Shown here: one piece after another, positions 16,210-24,352 of the stretch | Position numbering within the stretch: the stretch's first letter is position 1 | Layout: each line of letters starts with the position of its first letter | From: Sphingomonas sp. 1F27F7B | GTDB lineage: Bacteria; Pseudomonadota; Alphaproteobacteria; Sphingomonadales; Sphingomonadaceae | Direction: 5' to 3' | NCBI RefSeq assembly: GCF_005503355.1 | Contig: NZ_SCMK01000019.1 | Location: forward strand, 36,347 to 100,346 | Length of the DNA: 64,000 nucleotides | Made by a program: the position numbers and the translations under genes | Notes under the pieces: generated by a model | Told to the model about the DNA's origin: nothing | Database searches by the model: none | The model's input: the letters and a program-made list of their open reading frames with translations, nothing else

Positions 16210-16818
16210 ATGTCCGTGACCGCAGTTCCGCTCCAGCCCATCAAGCGCAGCTACAAGATCTGGCTCTGGGTCGGCCTGGTGCTGGCGATCGCCGTTGCGG
16301 TGGCGCTGGCCTGGACGGGCACGCGTTCGGTCGTGGCCGCCAAGGGCGACGATGCGCAGTTCCTTGCCTGGAACAAGGGCCAGCTCGGCGTGCGGACTAG
16401 TGCTTCGGGCCTTCAGTATCAGGTCCTCAAGGAGGGCGCGGGCCCGAAGGCGCAGGACGGCGACGGTGTCTCGGTATGGACTGTCGGCACGCTGCGCGAC
16501 GGCACCATATTCCAGCCCGCCGGCGATATCCGCCTGCCGGTCGGCGGTGCGATTCCGGGCTTCGACGAAGCGCTCAAGATGATGAGCAAGGATTCGAAGC
16601 TGCGTATCTGGATCCCGGCCAGCCTCGCCTATGAAAAGGCGGGCCCGCAGCATCCGCTCTACGGCAAGCTCCTGCAGTTCGACCTCGAGATCAAGCAGAT
16701 CATCCCGGCAGCCGAGCTGCGCCAGATGATGCTGCAACAGCAGATGATGCAGCAGCAGGGCGGTGGTGGCCCGGGCGGTCCTGGCGGCCCTCCGCCGGGC
16801 GGCCCTGAGGGGCAGTAG
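16210..16818 (+). CDS. Membrane-anchored FKBP-type peptidyl-prolyl cis-trans isomerase
   Basis: 202 residues. A single N-terminal membrane anchor (WLWVGLVLAIAVAVALAW, about 18-36) is followed by a periplasmic FKBP domain: TSASGLQYQVLKEGAG, DGTIFQPAG, AIPGFDEALKMMSKDSK, WIPASLAYEKAG and the final LLQFDLEIKQI. Then comes a Gln/Met/Gly/Pro-rich tail. Role: proline isomerisation during envelope protein folding (family knowledge). Several conserved aromatics of the active site are changed (DGTIFQPAG instead of DGTVFDSS), so activity may be low. It ends at a strong bidirectional terminator. Confidence 0.88.
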   Translation: MSVTAVPLQPIKRSYKIWLWVGLVLAIAVAVALAWTGTRSVVAAKGDDAQFLAWNKGQLGVRTSASGLQYQVLKEGAGPKAQDGDGVSVWTVGTLRDGTIFQPAGDIRLPVGGAIPGFDEALKMMSKDSKLRIWIPASLAYEKAGPQHPLYGKLLQFDLEIKQIIPAAELRQMMLQQQMMQQQGGGGPGGPGGPPPGGPEGQ

Positions 16819-16825
16819 GAACATG

Positions 16826-16859
16826 AAAAACGCCGGCGGATCGCTCCGCCGGCGTTTTT
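16826..16859. terminator. Strong bidirectional Rho-independent terminator
   Basis: Perfect 15-bp stem AAAAACGCCGGCGGA / TCCGCCGGCGTTTTT with loop TCGC. The A-run and T-run on the two sides let it serve both the FKBP gene (plus) and the convergent phosphatase gene (minus, stop at 16879). Confidence 0.93.
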
Positions 16860-16878
16860 GCTTGCGTGGCTGCTCGGT

Positions 16879-17658
16879 TCAGGGCGCGGTGTCGATCACC
16901 CAGCGTTGATTTCCCTCGAAGCCCATCGCGGTGAGCTTGCCGCTGCCATAGGCGCCGGTATCGAGCCCGATCCGATATGGCTTCTCTTCCACCGCCTCGG
17001 TGATGGTGTGGCCGTGGACGACGATCTTTTCCAGCGGCCCGGAATGTTCGATGAACTCTTCGCGGATCCAGCGCAGGTCCTTGGCGCGCTGACGCTCCAG
17101 CGGCTCGGAAGGGCGGATGCCGGCATGGACGAAGGCATAGTCGCCCAGCAGGATCATGTCCTCGAAGCTGGACAGGAAGGCGATATGCTCGGCGGGCACC
17201 AGTTCGCGCAGCGCTTCGTGCAGCTTGGCATAGTCGAGCGCGTTATATTGCTCCAAGTTGATGCCATAGCTCAGGATGGTCTCCTTGCCGCCGATCCGGG
17301 CGAAGAAGCGCAGCGACTTCTCATCCTCGATCGCAGCGAGGAAGACTTCTTCGTGATTGCCCAGCAGGAAACGTGTGCGACCGGCTTCTCGGCGGGCTTC
17401 GAGTGCGCGCAGATAGTCGATCACCTGCGCGGATTGCGGGCCGCGATCGACGAGGTCGCCAAGGAAGATGAGCATGGTGTCGGCGGCGGGCCGGCTGGCG
17501 TCGTCGGCCAGGATGCGTTCGATCAACTGCTCTAGCAAGTCCAGGCGGCCATGGATGTCACCAATGGCATATCCGCGCTGCCCGGGGGGGAAGTGGCCTT
17601 CCGGACCCTTGCTCGCGGTGTCGCGTAACTTGAAGAGTTTGCGGAGCATTGCGCGCAC
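16879..17658 (-). CDS. PPP-family serine/threonine protein phosphatase (metallophosphoesterase)
   Basis: 259 residues (an ATG at 17649 would trim three). All metal-site motifs of the PPP family are present: GDIHGRLD, GDLVDRGPQS, GNHEE and VVHGHTI, plus FVHAG. Family members dephosphorylate Ser/Thr proteins or act on small phosphates in the cytoplasm with Mn/Fe. Convergent with the FKBP gene and sharing its terminator. Partner kinase not evident in the window. Confidence 0.9.
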   Translation of the reverse strand: MRAMLRKLFKLRDTASKGPEGHFPPGQRGYAIGDIHGRLDLLEQLIERILADDASRPAADTMLIFLGDLVDRGPQSAQVIDYLRALEARREAGRTRFLLGNHEEVFLAAIEDEKSLRFFARIGGKETILSYGINLEQYNALDYAKLHEALRELVPAEHIAFLSSFEDMILLGDYAFVHAGIRPSEPLERQRAKDLRWIREEFIEHSGPLEKIVVHGHTITEAVEEKPYRIGLDTGAYGSGKLTAMGFEGNQRWVIDTAP

Positions 17659-17698
17659 TTGAACTACGTAAAGCGGGGCATTTTTGTTACCCCGAAAA

Positions 17699-17725
17699 CA
17701 AAAGTGGCGGCCCTGGGGCCGCCAC
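17699..17725 (-). terminator. Rho-independent terminator of the small signal-peptide gene
   Basis: GTGGCGGCCC / GGGCCGCCAC (10-bp stem, 2-nt loop; 17704-17725), followed on the minus strand by TTTTGTTTT. It lies 28 bp beyond the stop of the 77-residue gene. Confidence 0.8.
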
Positions 17726-17753
17726 CTCGAAACTCTGCCTTGGCAGTCCGATA

Positions 17754-17987
17754 CTACGGGCTGTCGGGCTTGTCGTCGCTGTTGGCCAGAACCACGGCGC
17801 CGCCGATGATGGCGACAGTGGCCAGAACGCCGATCAGGACGGCCGGGGCCAGCTCGCTCTTCTTGCTGGTCGAGGTCGCGGTGCGGACACCCGACAGCGA
17901 CAGCTTGGAAGCGCTCGTCGGAGCGGCCAGAACAGGAGCAGTCGCCATCGACGCGATAGCGGCCGCAGTAAGAAGCTTAGTGAACAC
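17754..17987 (-). CDS. Small signal-peptide / membrane protein, unknown function
   Basis: 77 residues from a GTG at 17987, chosen because AGGGAG precedes it and because it starts a clean signal peptide (FTKLLTAAAIASMATAPVLA); an ATG 39 nt upstream would bury it. The mature part is Ser/Thr-rich and ends with one membrane segment (LAPAVLIGVLATVAIIGGAVV) and an acidic tail (NSDDKPDSP). It has its own terminator, so it is likely a highly expressed single gene. I do not recognise a family. Confidence 0.7.
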   Translation of the reverse strand: MFTKLLTAAAIASMATAPVLAAPTSASKLSLSGVRTATSTSKKSELAPAVLIGVLATVAIIGGAVVLANSDDKPDSP

Positions 17988-18422
17988 TCTTTTTCTCCCT
18001 CTTTCGAGCTCTGGTGCTCTCGTCACGCAGCCCTATGGCACAGGACCTGCGCAGTCGCAACACCTCAAACTTTGGCTACGGCGAGAAACTTCCCGTCGTG
18101 ACCCTTTGGCAACACTCGGCCCGGTTTGTCCGGGCTCCATTAGCACCGGGCCGACCCGCACCAAGTGGTTACGGAGCCGTCCTTAACGCGCCGCACCAAT
18201 ATAGCCAAGGGGGTTAATGAAGTCTCTCAGCCAAAATGGGCTTGTTTCGTGATGGTTAGAGCGGATTTCTTGTGACGCTTTTGTTGCGGGAGCCGCTCTC
18301 GGCTTCAAGTTGCACTGCAAAATCAAACGGAAGGACGCCGAATCGGGGCAAGTACGAATCGGGAGCCCATGTTGCGGAAGTGCCCGATTGGCGATGTGGT
18401 CCGTCCGTCGTACTAGGGCGCC
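17988..18422. other. 435-bp intergenic region without a recognisable gene
   Basis: This carries the promoter region of the 77-residue minus-strand gene and of the divergent M48 gene at 18423. Base composition is lower in GC than the neighbours. No coding frame with host codon use, no tRNA and no strong hairpin was seen. Confidence 0.5.
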
Positions 18423-19478
18423 ATGAAACCCCTGTTCCGCGAATTCCGCATTGGCGCGCCTGGCCGCCGGGATGGTCTGCTGGCCGGCGTTCTGATCCTC
18501 CTGATGACTTCTTCCGCTCCGGCGCGAGCGCAGGACGGGAGCCTGTTCGAAACCGTGCGCATGGCCGATATGCGCGTTGCCGGGATCGGCTGGAGGCTGG
18601 CCACCGCCAACGCCGCACTGTGCGACCGCATCGAGGCGGGCATCGGCCTCCAGCTCCATACGCTCGATCAGTTCGATCCCGGCGCGCGTGAGGCGGCGCG
18701 GAAGCATTTTCATTTCGCGACGGCGGTGGCGGTGGAAGGCGTGGTTCCGGGCAGTCCGGCGGATAGCGCCGGGCTGCGGGCCGACGATTCTCTGGTGCGC
18801 GTCGGCACGGTGGATATCGCCGCGCTGCCGGGCAAGCCGGGTAGCACCGACAAGCTGGTGGCCGCACAGCTTGCGATCGCGGCGCTTCCCGCCAACGGCC
18901 CCATCGCGATTGAGGCGATCCGGTCGGGTGCGCCCATCCAGGTGACGATCCAGCCGGTGCGCGCGTGCAGATCGCGCTTCGAGCTCGCACTCGACGGCGG
19001 CTTCGGAGCCTCGGCGGACGGGACGATGGTGCAGATCGGGTCGGGCTTTCTCGACGACTATCCCGACGACCAGCTCGCGGCGGTGATGGCGCACGAATTC
19101 TCTCACAACATCCTGCACCATGGCGATCGCCTGGAGGCCCGCGGCGTCGACTATGGGCTGCTGGCCGGCTTCGGGGCCAATGTGAAATATTTCCGCCAGA
19201 CCGAAGTGCAGGCCGATCTCCTGTCGGTCTATCTGCTCGCCAACGCCAATTATCCGGTGCGTGCGACGATCGATTTCTGGAAGCGTTTCGGGCCGAGCAA
19301 GGCAGGCGGCATCCTGCGCAGCCGCTCGCATCCCGCCTGGCGCGATCGAGTGGCGACGCTGGAAGCGGAGGTGGCGAAGGTGGAGCCGCTGTCCGCCCGT
19401 CCGCTGGTGCCCGCGCTGATCGCCGAGCGCGACAAGCCGCTGGACGGCGACTGGCAGTCGATCCTGGTTCGCCGCTAG
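18423..19478 (+). CDS. PDZ-containing M48-family metallopeptidase (exported)
   Basis: 351 residues. N-terminal signal (LLAGVLILLMTSSAPARA), a PDZ-like domain at about 95-175 (VAVEGVVPGSPADSAGLRADD) and a zinc peptidase core: MAHEFSHNILHHGD supplies HExxH and TEVQADLLSVYLL supplies the third ligand Glu, as in M48 proteins. RSHPAWRDRVATL near the end is the usual C-terminal motif. Likely a periplasmic protease acting on damaged or lipid-exposed envelope proteins (family inference). Next gene is convergent, so monocistronic. Confidence 0.87.
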   Translation: MKPLFREFRIGAPGRRDGLLAGVLILLMTSSAPARAQDGSLFETVRMADMRVAGIGWRLATANAALCDRIEAGIGLQLHTLDQFDPGAREAARKHFHFATAVAVEGVVPGSPADSAGLRADDSLVRVGTVDIAALPGKPGSTDKLVAAQLAIAALPANGPIAIEAIRSGAPIQVTIQPVRACRSRFELALDGGFGASADGTMVQIGSGFLDDYPDDQLAAVMAHEFSHNILHHGDRLEARGVDYGLLAGFGANVKYFRQTEVQADLLSVYLLANANYPVRATIDFWKRFGPSKAGGILRSRSHPAWRDRVATLEAEVAKVEPLSARPLVPALIAERDKPLDGDWQSILVRR

Positions 19479-19487
19479 CGGCGGAGA

Positions 19488-20783
19488 TCAGCTCGCCAGC
19501 CGCAGCGCCTCGCCCGCGGCGCCGCGGGGCTGATCCGGCCAGATGCCGCGCGTGTCATAGACCTGCTTCTCGGCGCGTTCGTCGAGGGGGACCGACTTGA
19601 ACACGTCGTGATCGACCAGCACCACGAAGATGTCGCAGCCTTCGATCGCGCTGTCGACGTCGATCAGCTCGGCGGCGGTGCCGTCGAATGCGGGGGGCAG
19701 CGCGCGCGCATAGGGCTCGACGATCTGGATGCGCTCGCCGAAGCGCCGCGCCAGCGCCGCCGCCACCTTGAGCGCCGGGCTTTCGCGGAAATCGTCGATG
19801 TTCGCCTTGAAGGCCAGGCCCAGGCAAGCGACGCGCGCGCCCGGGTTCGCCTCGATCATCGCGGCGGCTTGCGCAATGACGTAGTCGGTCTTGCCGTCGT
19901 TGACTTCACGGGCAGTGCGGATAAGCGGCGTCTGCTCCGGCGCGGCACTGACCAGGAACCAGGGATCGACCGCGATGCAATGACCGCCCACGCCCGGGCC
20001 GGGCGAGAGGATGTTGACCCGCGGATGGCGGTTGGCGAGGCGGATCACTTCCCAAACGTCGACGCCCATCTTCCCGGCGATGAGGCTCAGCTCGTTGGCG
20101 AAGGCGATGTTGACGTCGCGAAAGGCATTCTCGGTGAGCTTGGTCATCTCCGCGGCCTTGGCCGTGGTGGTGACGCAGGCGCCGCGCACGAAGCGCCGAT
20201 AGAATTGCAATGCCTTGCGGGCGCAGCGCGGCGTGATGCCGCCGATGACGCGGTCATTGTCGATCAGCTCGACGAGAATGCGGCCGGGCAGCACGCGTTC
20301 GGGACAATAGGCGATCGCGACATCGGCGCTGCCGGCGCAGTGGCCGGGGATCTTGAGGTCGGGGCGTAGCTGGGCGAGCAGCTCGGCCACCTTCTCAGTG
20401 GTGCCGACCGGAGAGGTGGATTCGAGGATCACCACGTCGCCGGCCTTGAGCGTGATCGCGACATTGGTCGCAGCCTTGAGCACATAGCCGATATCGGGTG
20501 CATGGCCCTCGCCGAACGGGGTGGGGACGGCGATGACGAACACCTCGGCCGGCTCGACCTGGAGCGAGGCGCGCAGATTGCCGCGGGCGACGACGCCCGA
20601 GACCAAGCCGTCCAGGTCGATCTCCTCGATATGGACCTTGCCCGAATTGACCGTGTCGACCACCGACTGGTGGACGTCGACGCCGAGCACCTTTGCGCCG
20701 GTACGGGCGATCACCGCCGCCGTGGGAAGCCCGATATAGCCCAGGCCGAGGACGCAGACCTTGAGCTCAGAATCCGAAACCAT
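19488..20783 (-). CDS. wecC: UDP-N-acetyl-D-mannosamine dehydrogenase
   Basis: 431 residues from the ATG at 20783 (MVSDSELKVCVLGLGYIGLP). The NAD loop LGLGYIGLPTA, the ESTSPVGTTEK motif, TKLTENAFRDVNIAFANEL and the catalytic Cys in GVGGHCIAVDPWFLV identify the UDP-ManNAc branch of nucleotide-sugar dehydrogenases, which make UDP-ManNAcA. It overlaps wecB by 17 nt, and the epimerase product is its substrate. Used for enterobacterial-common-antigen-like or capsular polysaccharides; the downstream transferases are not in this window. Confidence 0.92.
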   Translation of the reverse strand: MVSDSELKVCVLGLGYIGLPTAAVIARTGAKVLGVDVHQSVVDTVNSGKVHIEEIDLDGLVSGVVARGNLRASLQVEPAEVFVIAVPTPFGEGHAPDIGYVLKAATNVAITLKAGDVVILESTSPVGTTEKVAELLAQLRPDLKIPGHCAGSADVAIAYCPERVLPGRILVELIDNDRVIGGITPRCARKALQFYRRFVRGACVTTTAKAAEMTKLTENAFRDVNIAFANELSLIAGKMGVDVWEVIRLANRHPRVNILSPGPGVGGHCIAVDPWFLVSAAPEQTPLIRTAREVNDGKTDYVIAQAAAMIEANPGARVACLGLAFKANIDDFRESPALKVAAALARRFGERIQIVEPYARALPPAFDGTAAELIDVDSAIEGCDIFVVLVDHDVFKSVPLDERAEKQVYDTRGIWPDQPRGAAGEALRLAS

Positions 20784-21915
20784 GTGCGACGATCCCCGCA
20801 ATCCGCTCGGAAGCATGGCCGTCGCCGAACGGGTTGTGGGCGCGGGCCATGGCCGAATAGGCGGAAGGTACGTCGAGGAGGGTTGAGATTTCGGAAACGA
20901 TACGCTCCGGGTCGGTGCCCACCAGCCTGGCAGTGCCCGCCGCGACGCCTTCGGGGCGCTCGGTAGTCTCTCGCATGACCAGCACCGGCTTGCCGAGCGC
21001 GGGGGCTTCTTCCTGCACGCCGCCGGAATCGCTGAGCACGACGTCGGACAGCTCGAGCGCACGGATGAAGTGCGGATAGTCCAGCGGCGCGATGCGGGCC
21101 ACGTTGGGCCGGTCGCCCAGCAGCCTGTCCATTGCCGCCACGACATTGGGGTTGGGATGCATCGGGAAGAGGATCGCGGTGTCGTCGCGATCGGCGATCC
21201 GGCCGAGCGCGCGGGCGATATCCTCCATGCCGCCGCCGAAATTCTCGCGGCGATGCGTGGTGACGAGGATGACGCGCTTGCCGGCGAAACGATCGGCGAT
21301 CGGATCGAGGCCTGCCGACAGGCCGGGCTCGGCTTCGATGCGCGCGCGCGTGGCGAGCAGGGCATCGATCACCGTGTTGCCGGTGACGTGGATCGTCGCG
21401 GGATCGATGTTCTCGCGGCGCAGCGCCTCGGCGGCCGTTTCGGTGGGCGCGAAATGCTGGTCGGCAATGGGGGCCACGATGCGGCGGTTCACTTCCTCGG
21501 GCCAGGGCTGGTAGATGTCGCCCGATCGCAGCCCGGCCTCGACATGGCTGACCGGCACCTTGCGGTAATAGGCGGCGAGCGCGCCGACCATGGCCGTGGC
21601 GGTGTCGCCCTGGACGATCACCCGGTCCGGCCTTTCCTCATCCATCACCTTGCCGAGGCCAGTGAGCAGGCGGGCGGTCAGCTGCTCGAGCGCCTGGCCT
21701 GGCTCCATCAGGTCGAGGTCGATATCGGGCGTGAGACCGGCGATCGCCAGCACCTGGTCGAGCAGCCCGCGATGCTGCGCGGTGACGCAGGTGCGCACGT
21801 CGAGCCCGGGGGCGGCGGCGAGCGCGCGCACGACGGGAAAGAGCTTGATCGCCTCGGGACGGGTGCCGAAGATGAGGAGGACGCGGCGGGACGGTGAAGA
21901 CATGGTCGCCCGCAT
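20767..21915 (-). CDS. wecB: UDP-N-acetylglucosamine 2-epimerase (non-hydrolysing)
   Basis: 382 residues from the ATG at 21915 (an ATG 12 nt later is possible). Family motifs: IFGTRPEAIKLFPVV, VQGDTATAMVGALAAYY, HVEAGLRSGD, TTHRRENFG, LSDSGGVQEEAP and VMRETTERPEGVAAG. It converts UDP-GlcNAc to UDP-ManNAc in the cytoplasm and overlaps the dehydrogenase wecC that uses this product. Confidence 0.95.
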   Translation of the reverse strand: MRATMSSPSRRVLLIFGTRPEAIKLFPVVRALAAAPGLDVRTCVTAQHRGLLDQVLAIAGLTPDIDLDLMEPGQALEQLTARLLTGLGKVMDEERPDRVIVQGDTATAMVGALAAYYRKVPVSHVEAGLRSGDIYQPWPEEVNRRIVAPIADQHFAPTETAAEALRRENIDPATIHVTGNTVIDALLATRARIEAEPGLSAGLDPIADRFAGKRVILVTTHRRENFGGGMEDIARALGRIADRDDTAILFPMHPNPNVVAAMDRLLGDRPNVARIAPLDYPHFIRALELSDVVLSDSGGVQEEAPALGKPVLVMRETTERPEGVAAGTARLVGTDPERIVSEISTLLDVPSAYSAMARAHNPFGDGHASERIAGIVAHGFGF

Positions 21916-21927
21916 AGCAGATCGGGC

Positions 21928-22290
21928 TTAACGCGCCTCTAACCTTGCGCCGCGCCGCGACCACATTCTTGCGGCGGAGACCAGCGCCAGCGCGATCGTG
22001 GTGGCGATCAGATCATTTGCCCAATCCTCCCACTCGGCGACGCGGCCGACGTCCATCAGCAGCTGGGCGATCTCGATCGCGGCGCCGAAACCCGCATAGG
22101 CGAGAAATTGCCAATAGGGATTGAGCCGCGGCCAGGCCAGGCTGCTGAGCACCGGAAGCGCGCCGAAGGCGAGCAGATGCCGCGCGGGGCCGGATTCGAC
22201 GATCTGGCCCAACGGTCCGGGCGTTAGCGCCAGAAAGGTGACCAGGACCACGGCCGAGGCAAAGAACAGGCGGAGCGCTATGGACTGCAT
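21928..22290 (-). CDS. VanZ-like membrane protein
   Basis: 120 residues with about four membrane segments; LRLFFASAVVLVTFLALTPG and the AIEIAQLLMDVGRVAEWEDW stretch with the conserved acidic/Trp pattern are typical of VanZ-like small proteins. Function in sphingomonads is unknown; often found beside polysaccharide genes, as here (12 bp upstream of wecB on the same strand). Confidence 0.8.
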   Translation of the reverse strand: MQSIALRLFFASAVVLVTFLALTPGPLGQIVESGPARHLLAFGALPVLSSLAWPRLNPYWQFLAYAGFGAAIEIAQLLMDVGRVAEWEDWANDLIATTIALALVSAARMWSRRGARLEAR

Positions 22291-22419
22291 GCGGGGTCAT
22301 TGGCATATGTTGCAGTGCAATACGAGCGCGCTCGCCGCTTGCCCGGCACATCACATCGATTGCGCGGCGCGAATTTGACGAGTAGCAGCGCGCCAGCATT
22401 TTGGAGATCAAGTCGCGCC

Positions 22420-23292
22420 ATGACCATCAAGCCGCTGCGCAAGGCCGTGTTTCCCGTCGGTGGTCTGGGTACGCGATTCCTGCCCGCTACCAAGGCCCTT
22501 CCCAAGGAAATGCTGCCCGTCGTTGATCGCCCGCTCATCCAGTATGCCGTCGACGAGGCACTGGAGGCCGGCATCGAGCAGATGATCTTCGTCACCGGGC
22601 GCGGCAAGAGCGCGATCGAAGACCATTTCGACATTGCCTATGAACTCGAGACGACAATGTCCGCGCGCGGCAAGTCGCTCGAGATCCTCGACGCGACCCG
22701 GCTCAAGCCGGGCGCGGTCGCCTATGTCCGCCAGCAGGAGCCGATGGGGCTCGGCCATGCGGTGTGGTGCGCCCGCGACATCGTGGGCGACGAACCCTTC
22801 GCGGTGTTGCTTGCCGACGATTTCATGCTGGGCAAACCGGGCTGCCTGAAGCAAATGGTCGATGCCTATAATCGGGTGGGCGGCAACCTGATCTGTGCCG
22901 AAATCGTTCCCGATGACCAGACGCACCGCTACGGCATCATCACGCCGGGAGCGCAGGACGGGGCGCTGACGGAAGTGCGGGGCCTGGTCGAGAAGCCGGC
23001 CCCGGGCACGGCGCCGTCGAACCTTTCGGTGATCGGCCGCTACATCCTGCAGCCCGAAGTGATGCGCGTGCTGGAGAAGCAGGGCAAGGGCGCCGGGGGC
23101 GAGATCCAACTGACCGACGCAATGGCTCAGATGATCGGGGATCAGCGCTTCCACGGCGTCACCTTCGACGGCGTGCGCTATGACTGCGGTGACAAGGCTG
23201 GCTTCATCCAGGCGAACATCGCGGTGGCGCTGGAGCGCGAGGACATCGCCCCGGCGGTGCGCGAGTTCGTCGCGAAGCGCTGCACGGGCTGA
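22420..23292 (+). CDS. galU: UTP-glucose-1-phosphate uridylyltransferase
   Basis: 290 residues from the ATG at 22420 (MTIKPLRKAVFPVGGLGTRF); upstream in-frame codons are excluded because the family starts here. GTRFLPATKALPKEMLP (nucleotide loop), DEALEAGIEQMIFVTGRGK, LADDFML and EIQLTDAMA are GalU signatures. It makes UDP-glucose, the substrate for ugd (4512-5828). Divergent from the VanZ-like gene. A GC-rich hairpin (GGCCCCG/CGGGGCC, 23323-23340) follows the stop but has no T-run. Confidence 0.96.
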   Translation: MTIKPLRKAVFPVGGLGTRFLPATKALPKEMLPVVDRPLIQYAVDEALEAGIEQMIFVTGRGKSAIEDHFDIAYELETTMSARGKSLEILDATRLKPGAVAYVRQQEPMGLGHAVWCARDIVGDEPFAVLLADDFMLGKPGCLKQMVDAYNRVGGNLICAEIVPDDQTHRYGIITPGAQDGALTEVRGLVEKPAPGTAPSNLSVIGRYILQPEVMRVLEKQGKGAGGEIQLTDAMAQMIGDQRFHGVTFDGVRYDCGDKAGFIQANIAVALEREDIAPAVREFVAKRCTG

Positions 23293-23347
23293 ACGACAGC
23301 CGCCCGGTATGCGGGCTCGATCGGCCCCGGAGGCGGGGCCCGTCCCC

Positions 23348-24304
23348 TCACGGGGATGGCAGTTCGACTGCGTTCCGGGGCTGTCGCGCGCGCACCTGCG
23401 CCTCGTACTTGCTGAGTAGCGTCGGCCAGACCATTGCGCGGATCCTATCGATCCGGGTGTTCACCAGAGCGTCGTCGCCGGAAAGCGCGGCATAGCGCCC
23501 GGACATCAGCGGCGTGGCCTCGTCGAAATAGGCGGCGTTCGGATCGGGTCCCTCGAACAAGCCGTTACCCGCCGCCAGTCCAGCGATGTGGAGTGCGGTG
23601 CAATTGTCCAGCGCCGTCCAACTCGGCGTGTCCCGGACCTGGGCGACGCAATCGCGACCTTTGGCGGTGACTGCGTCACCGCCTTGCCGGGAAAGCACTA
23701 CGAACCGCTCCACCGTCGCGACGATCGCCGCCTTGTCGATCGGGGGCGGTGGGGCGGCACTGGCTTCGGTAGCGGATGACGCCGCCGCGAAGACCGGCGG
23801 CGCGTCGAGCCCGAGCAGCCGACGTGCGTTGCCGCGCACCTGTGCGACGGAGGGATTGGTGAGGAGTCCGTCCATCGTGCGCTGCACCGGCGCGGGCAGG
23901 TGGATGTCGTTGACGGCCAGATATAGCGTCGGCGCGCTCACGAGCAGGATCGCCAGTCCGACCAGCGCGAGCTTGCGGCGACGCGACGCCCGTCGGCGGG
24001 CTGGCTGCGGCGGGGCGCGGTGGCGTGGACCGGCGGATTGCCACGCCTGCGTGGGTGCCGGCCGCTGCGGTGCGGTGGCGGGTTGGGTCCGGCGGCGATC
24101 ATAGGCGGTACGCGCCTCGGCCGTCACCAGCAGCTTGAACGCGGCATTGATTCTCGCCGACCGTTCGGCGGCGTCGGGTGCCGTGCTGGCATCGGGGTGA
24201 TATTTGCGGATCAGCGCCTTCCAGGCGGCACGGATAACGACATCGTCGGCCTTGGGGTTGAGGCCGAGTACCTCGTACGGATCGATGTCGTCGGGGGCCC
24301 GCAT
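23348..24304 (-). CDS. Membrane-anchored J-domain protein
   Basis: 318 residues. An N-terminal J domain (DPYEVLGLNPKADDVVI, HPD in IRKYHPDAST, AYDRRR) occupies about residues 8-70. A Pro/Gln/Arg-rich linker leads to one membrane segment at about 112-130 (LALVGLAILLVSAPTLYLAV), and the last about 190 residues are probably periplasmic with cysteines in KGRDCVAQV and LDNCTALHIAG. It would recruit DnaK to the inner membrane (family inference). The C-terminal part is unfamiliar. Confidence 0.8.
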   Translation of the reverse strand: MRAPDDIDPYEVLGLNPKADDVVIRAAWKALIRKYHPDASTAPDAAERSARINAAFKLLVTAEARTAYDRRRTQPATAPQRPAPTQAWQSAGPRHRAPPQPARRRASRRRKLALVGLAILLVSAPTLYLAVNDIHLPAPVQRTMDGLLTNPSVAQVRGNARRLLGLDAPPVFAAASSATEASAAPPPPIDKAAIVATVERFVVLSRQGGDAVTAKGRDCVAQVRDTPSWTALDNCTALHIAGLAAGNGLFEGPDPNAAYFDEATPLMSGRYAALSGDDALVNTRIDRIRAMVWPTLLSKYEAQVRARQPRNAVELPSP

Positions 24305-24352
24305 GCGCGAATATCTATCAGGCGCGCCGCAGGGGCGAAAGGCGGGTTTGGG

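Noticed and set aside
19488..21365. 625-codon frame covering wecC plus part of wecB
   Set aside because: Its first about 190 residues are wecB read in the wrong frame. The real wecC starts at 20783 where the Rossmann motif begins.
21928..21942. Second CtrA-like site TTAA-N7-CTAA near wecB
   Set aside because: One half-site is imperfect and it overlaps the end of the VanZ-like gene. I keep it only as a note, not a call.
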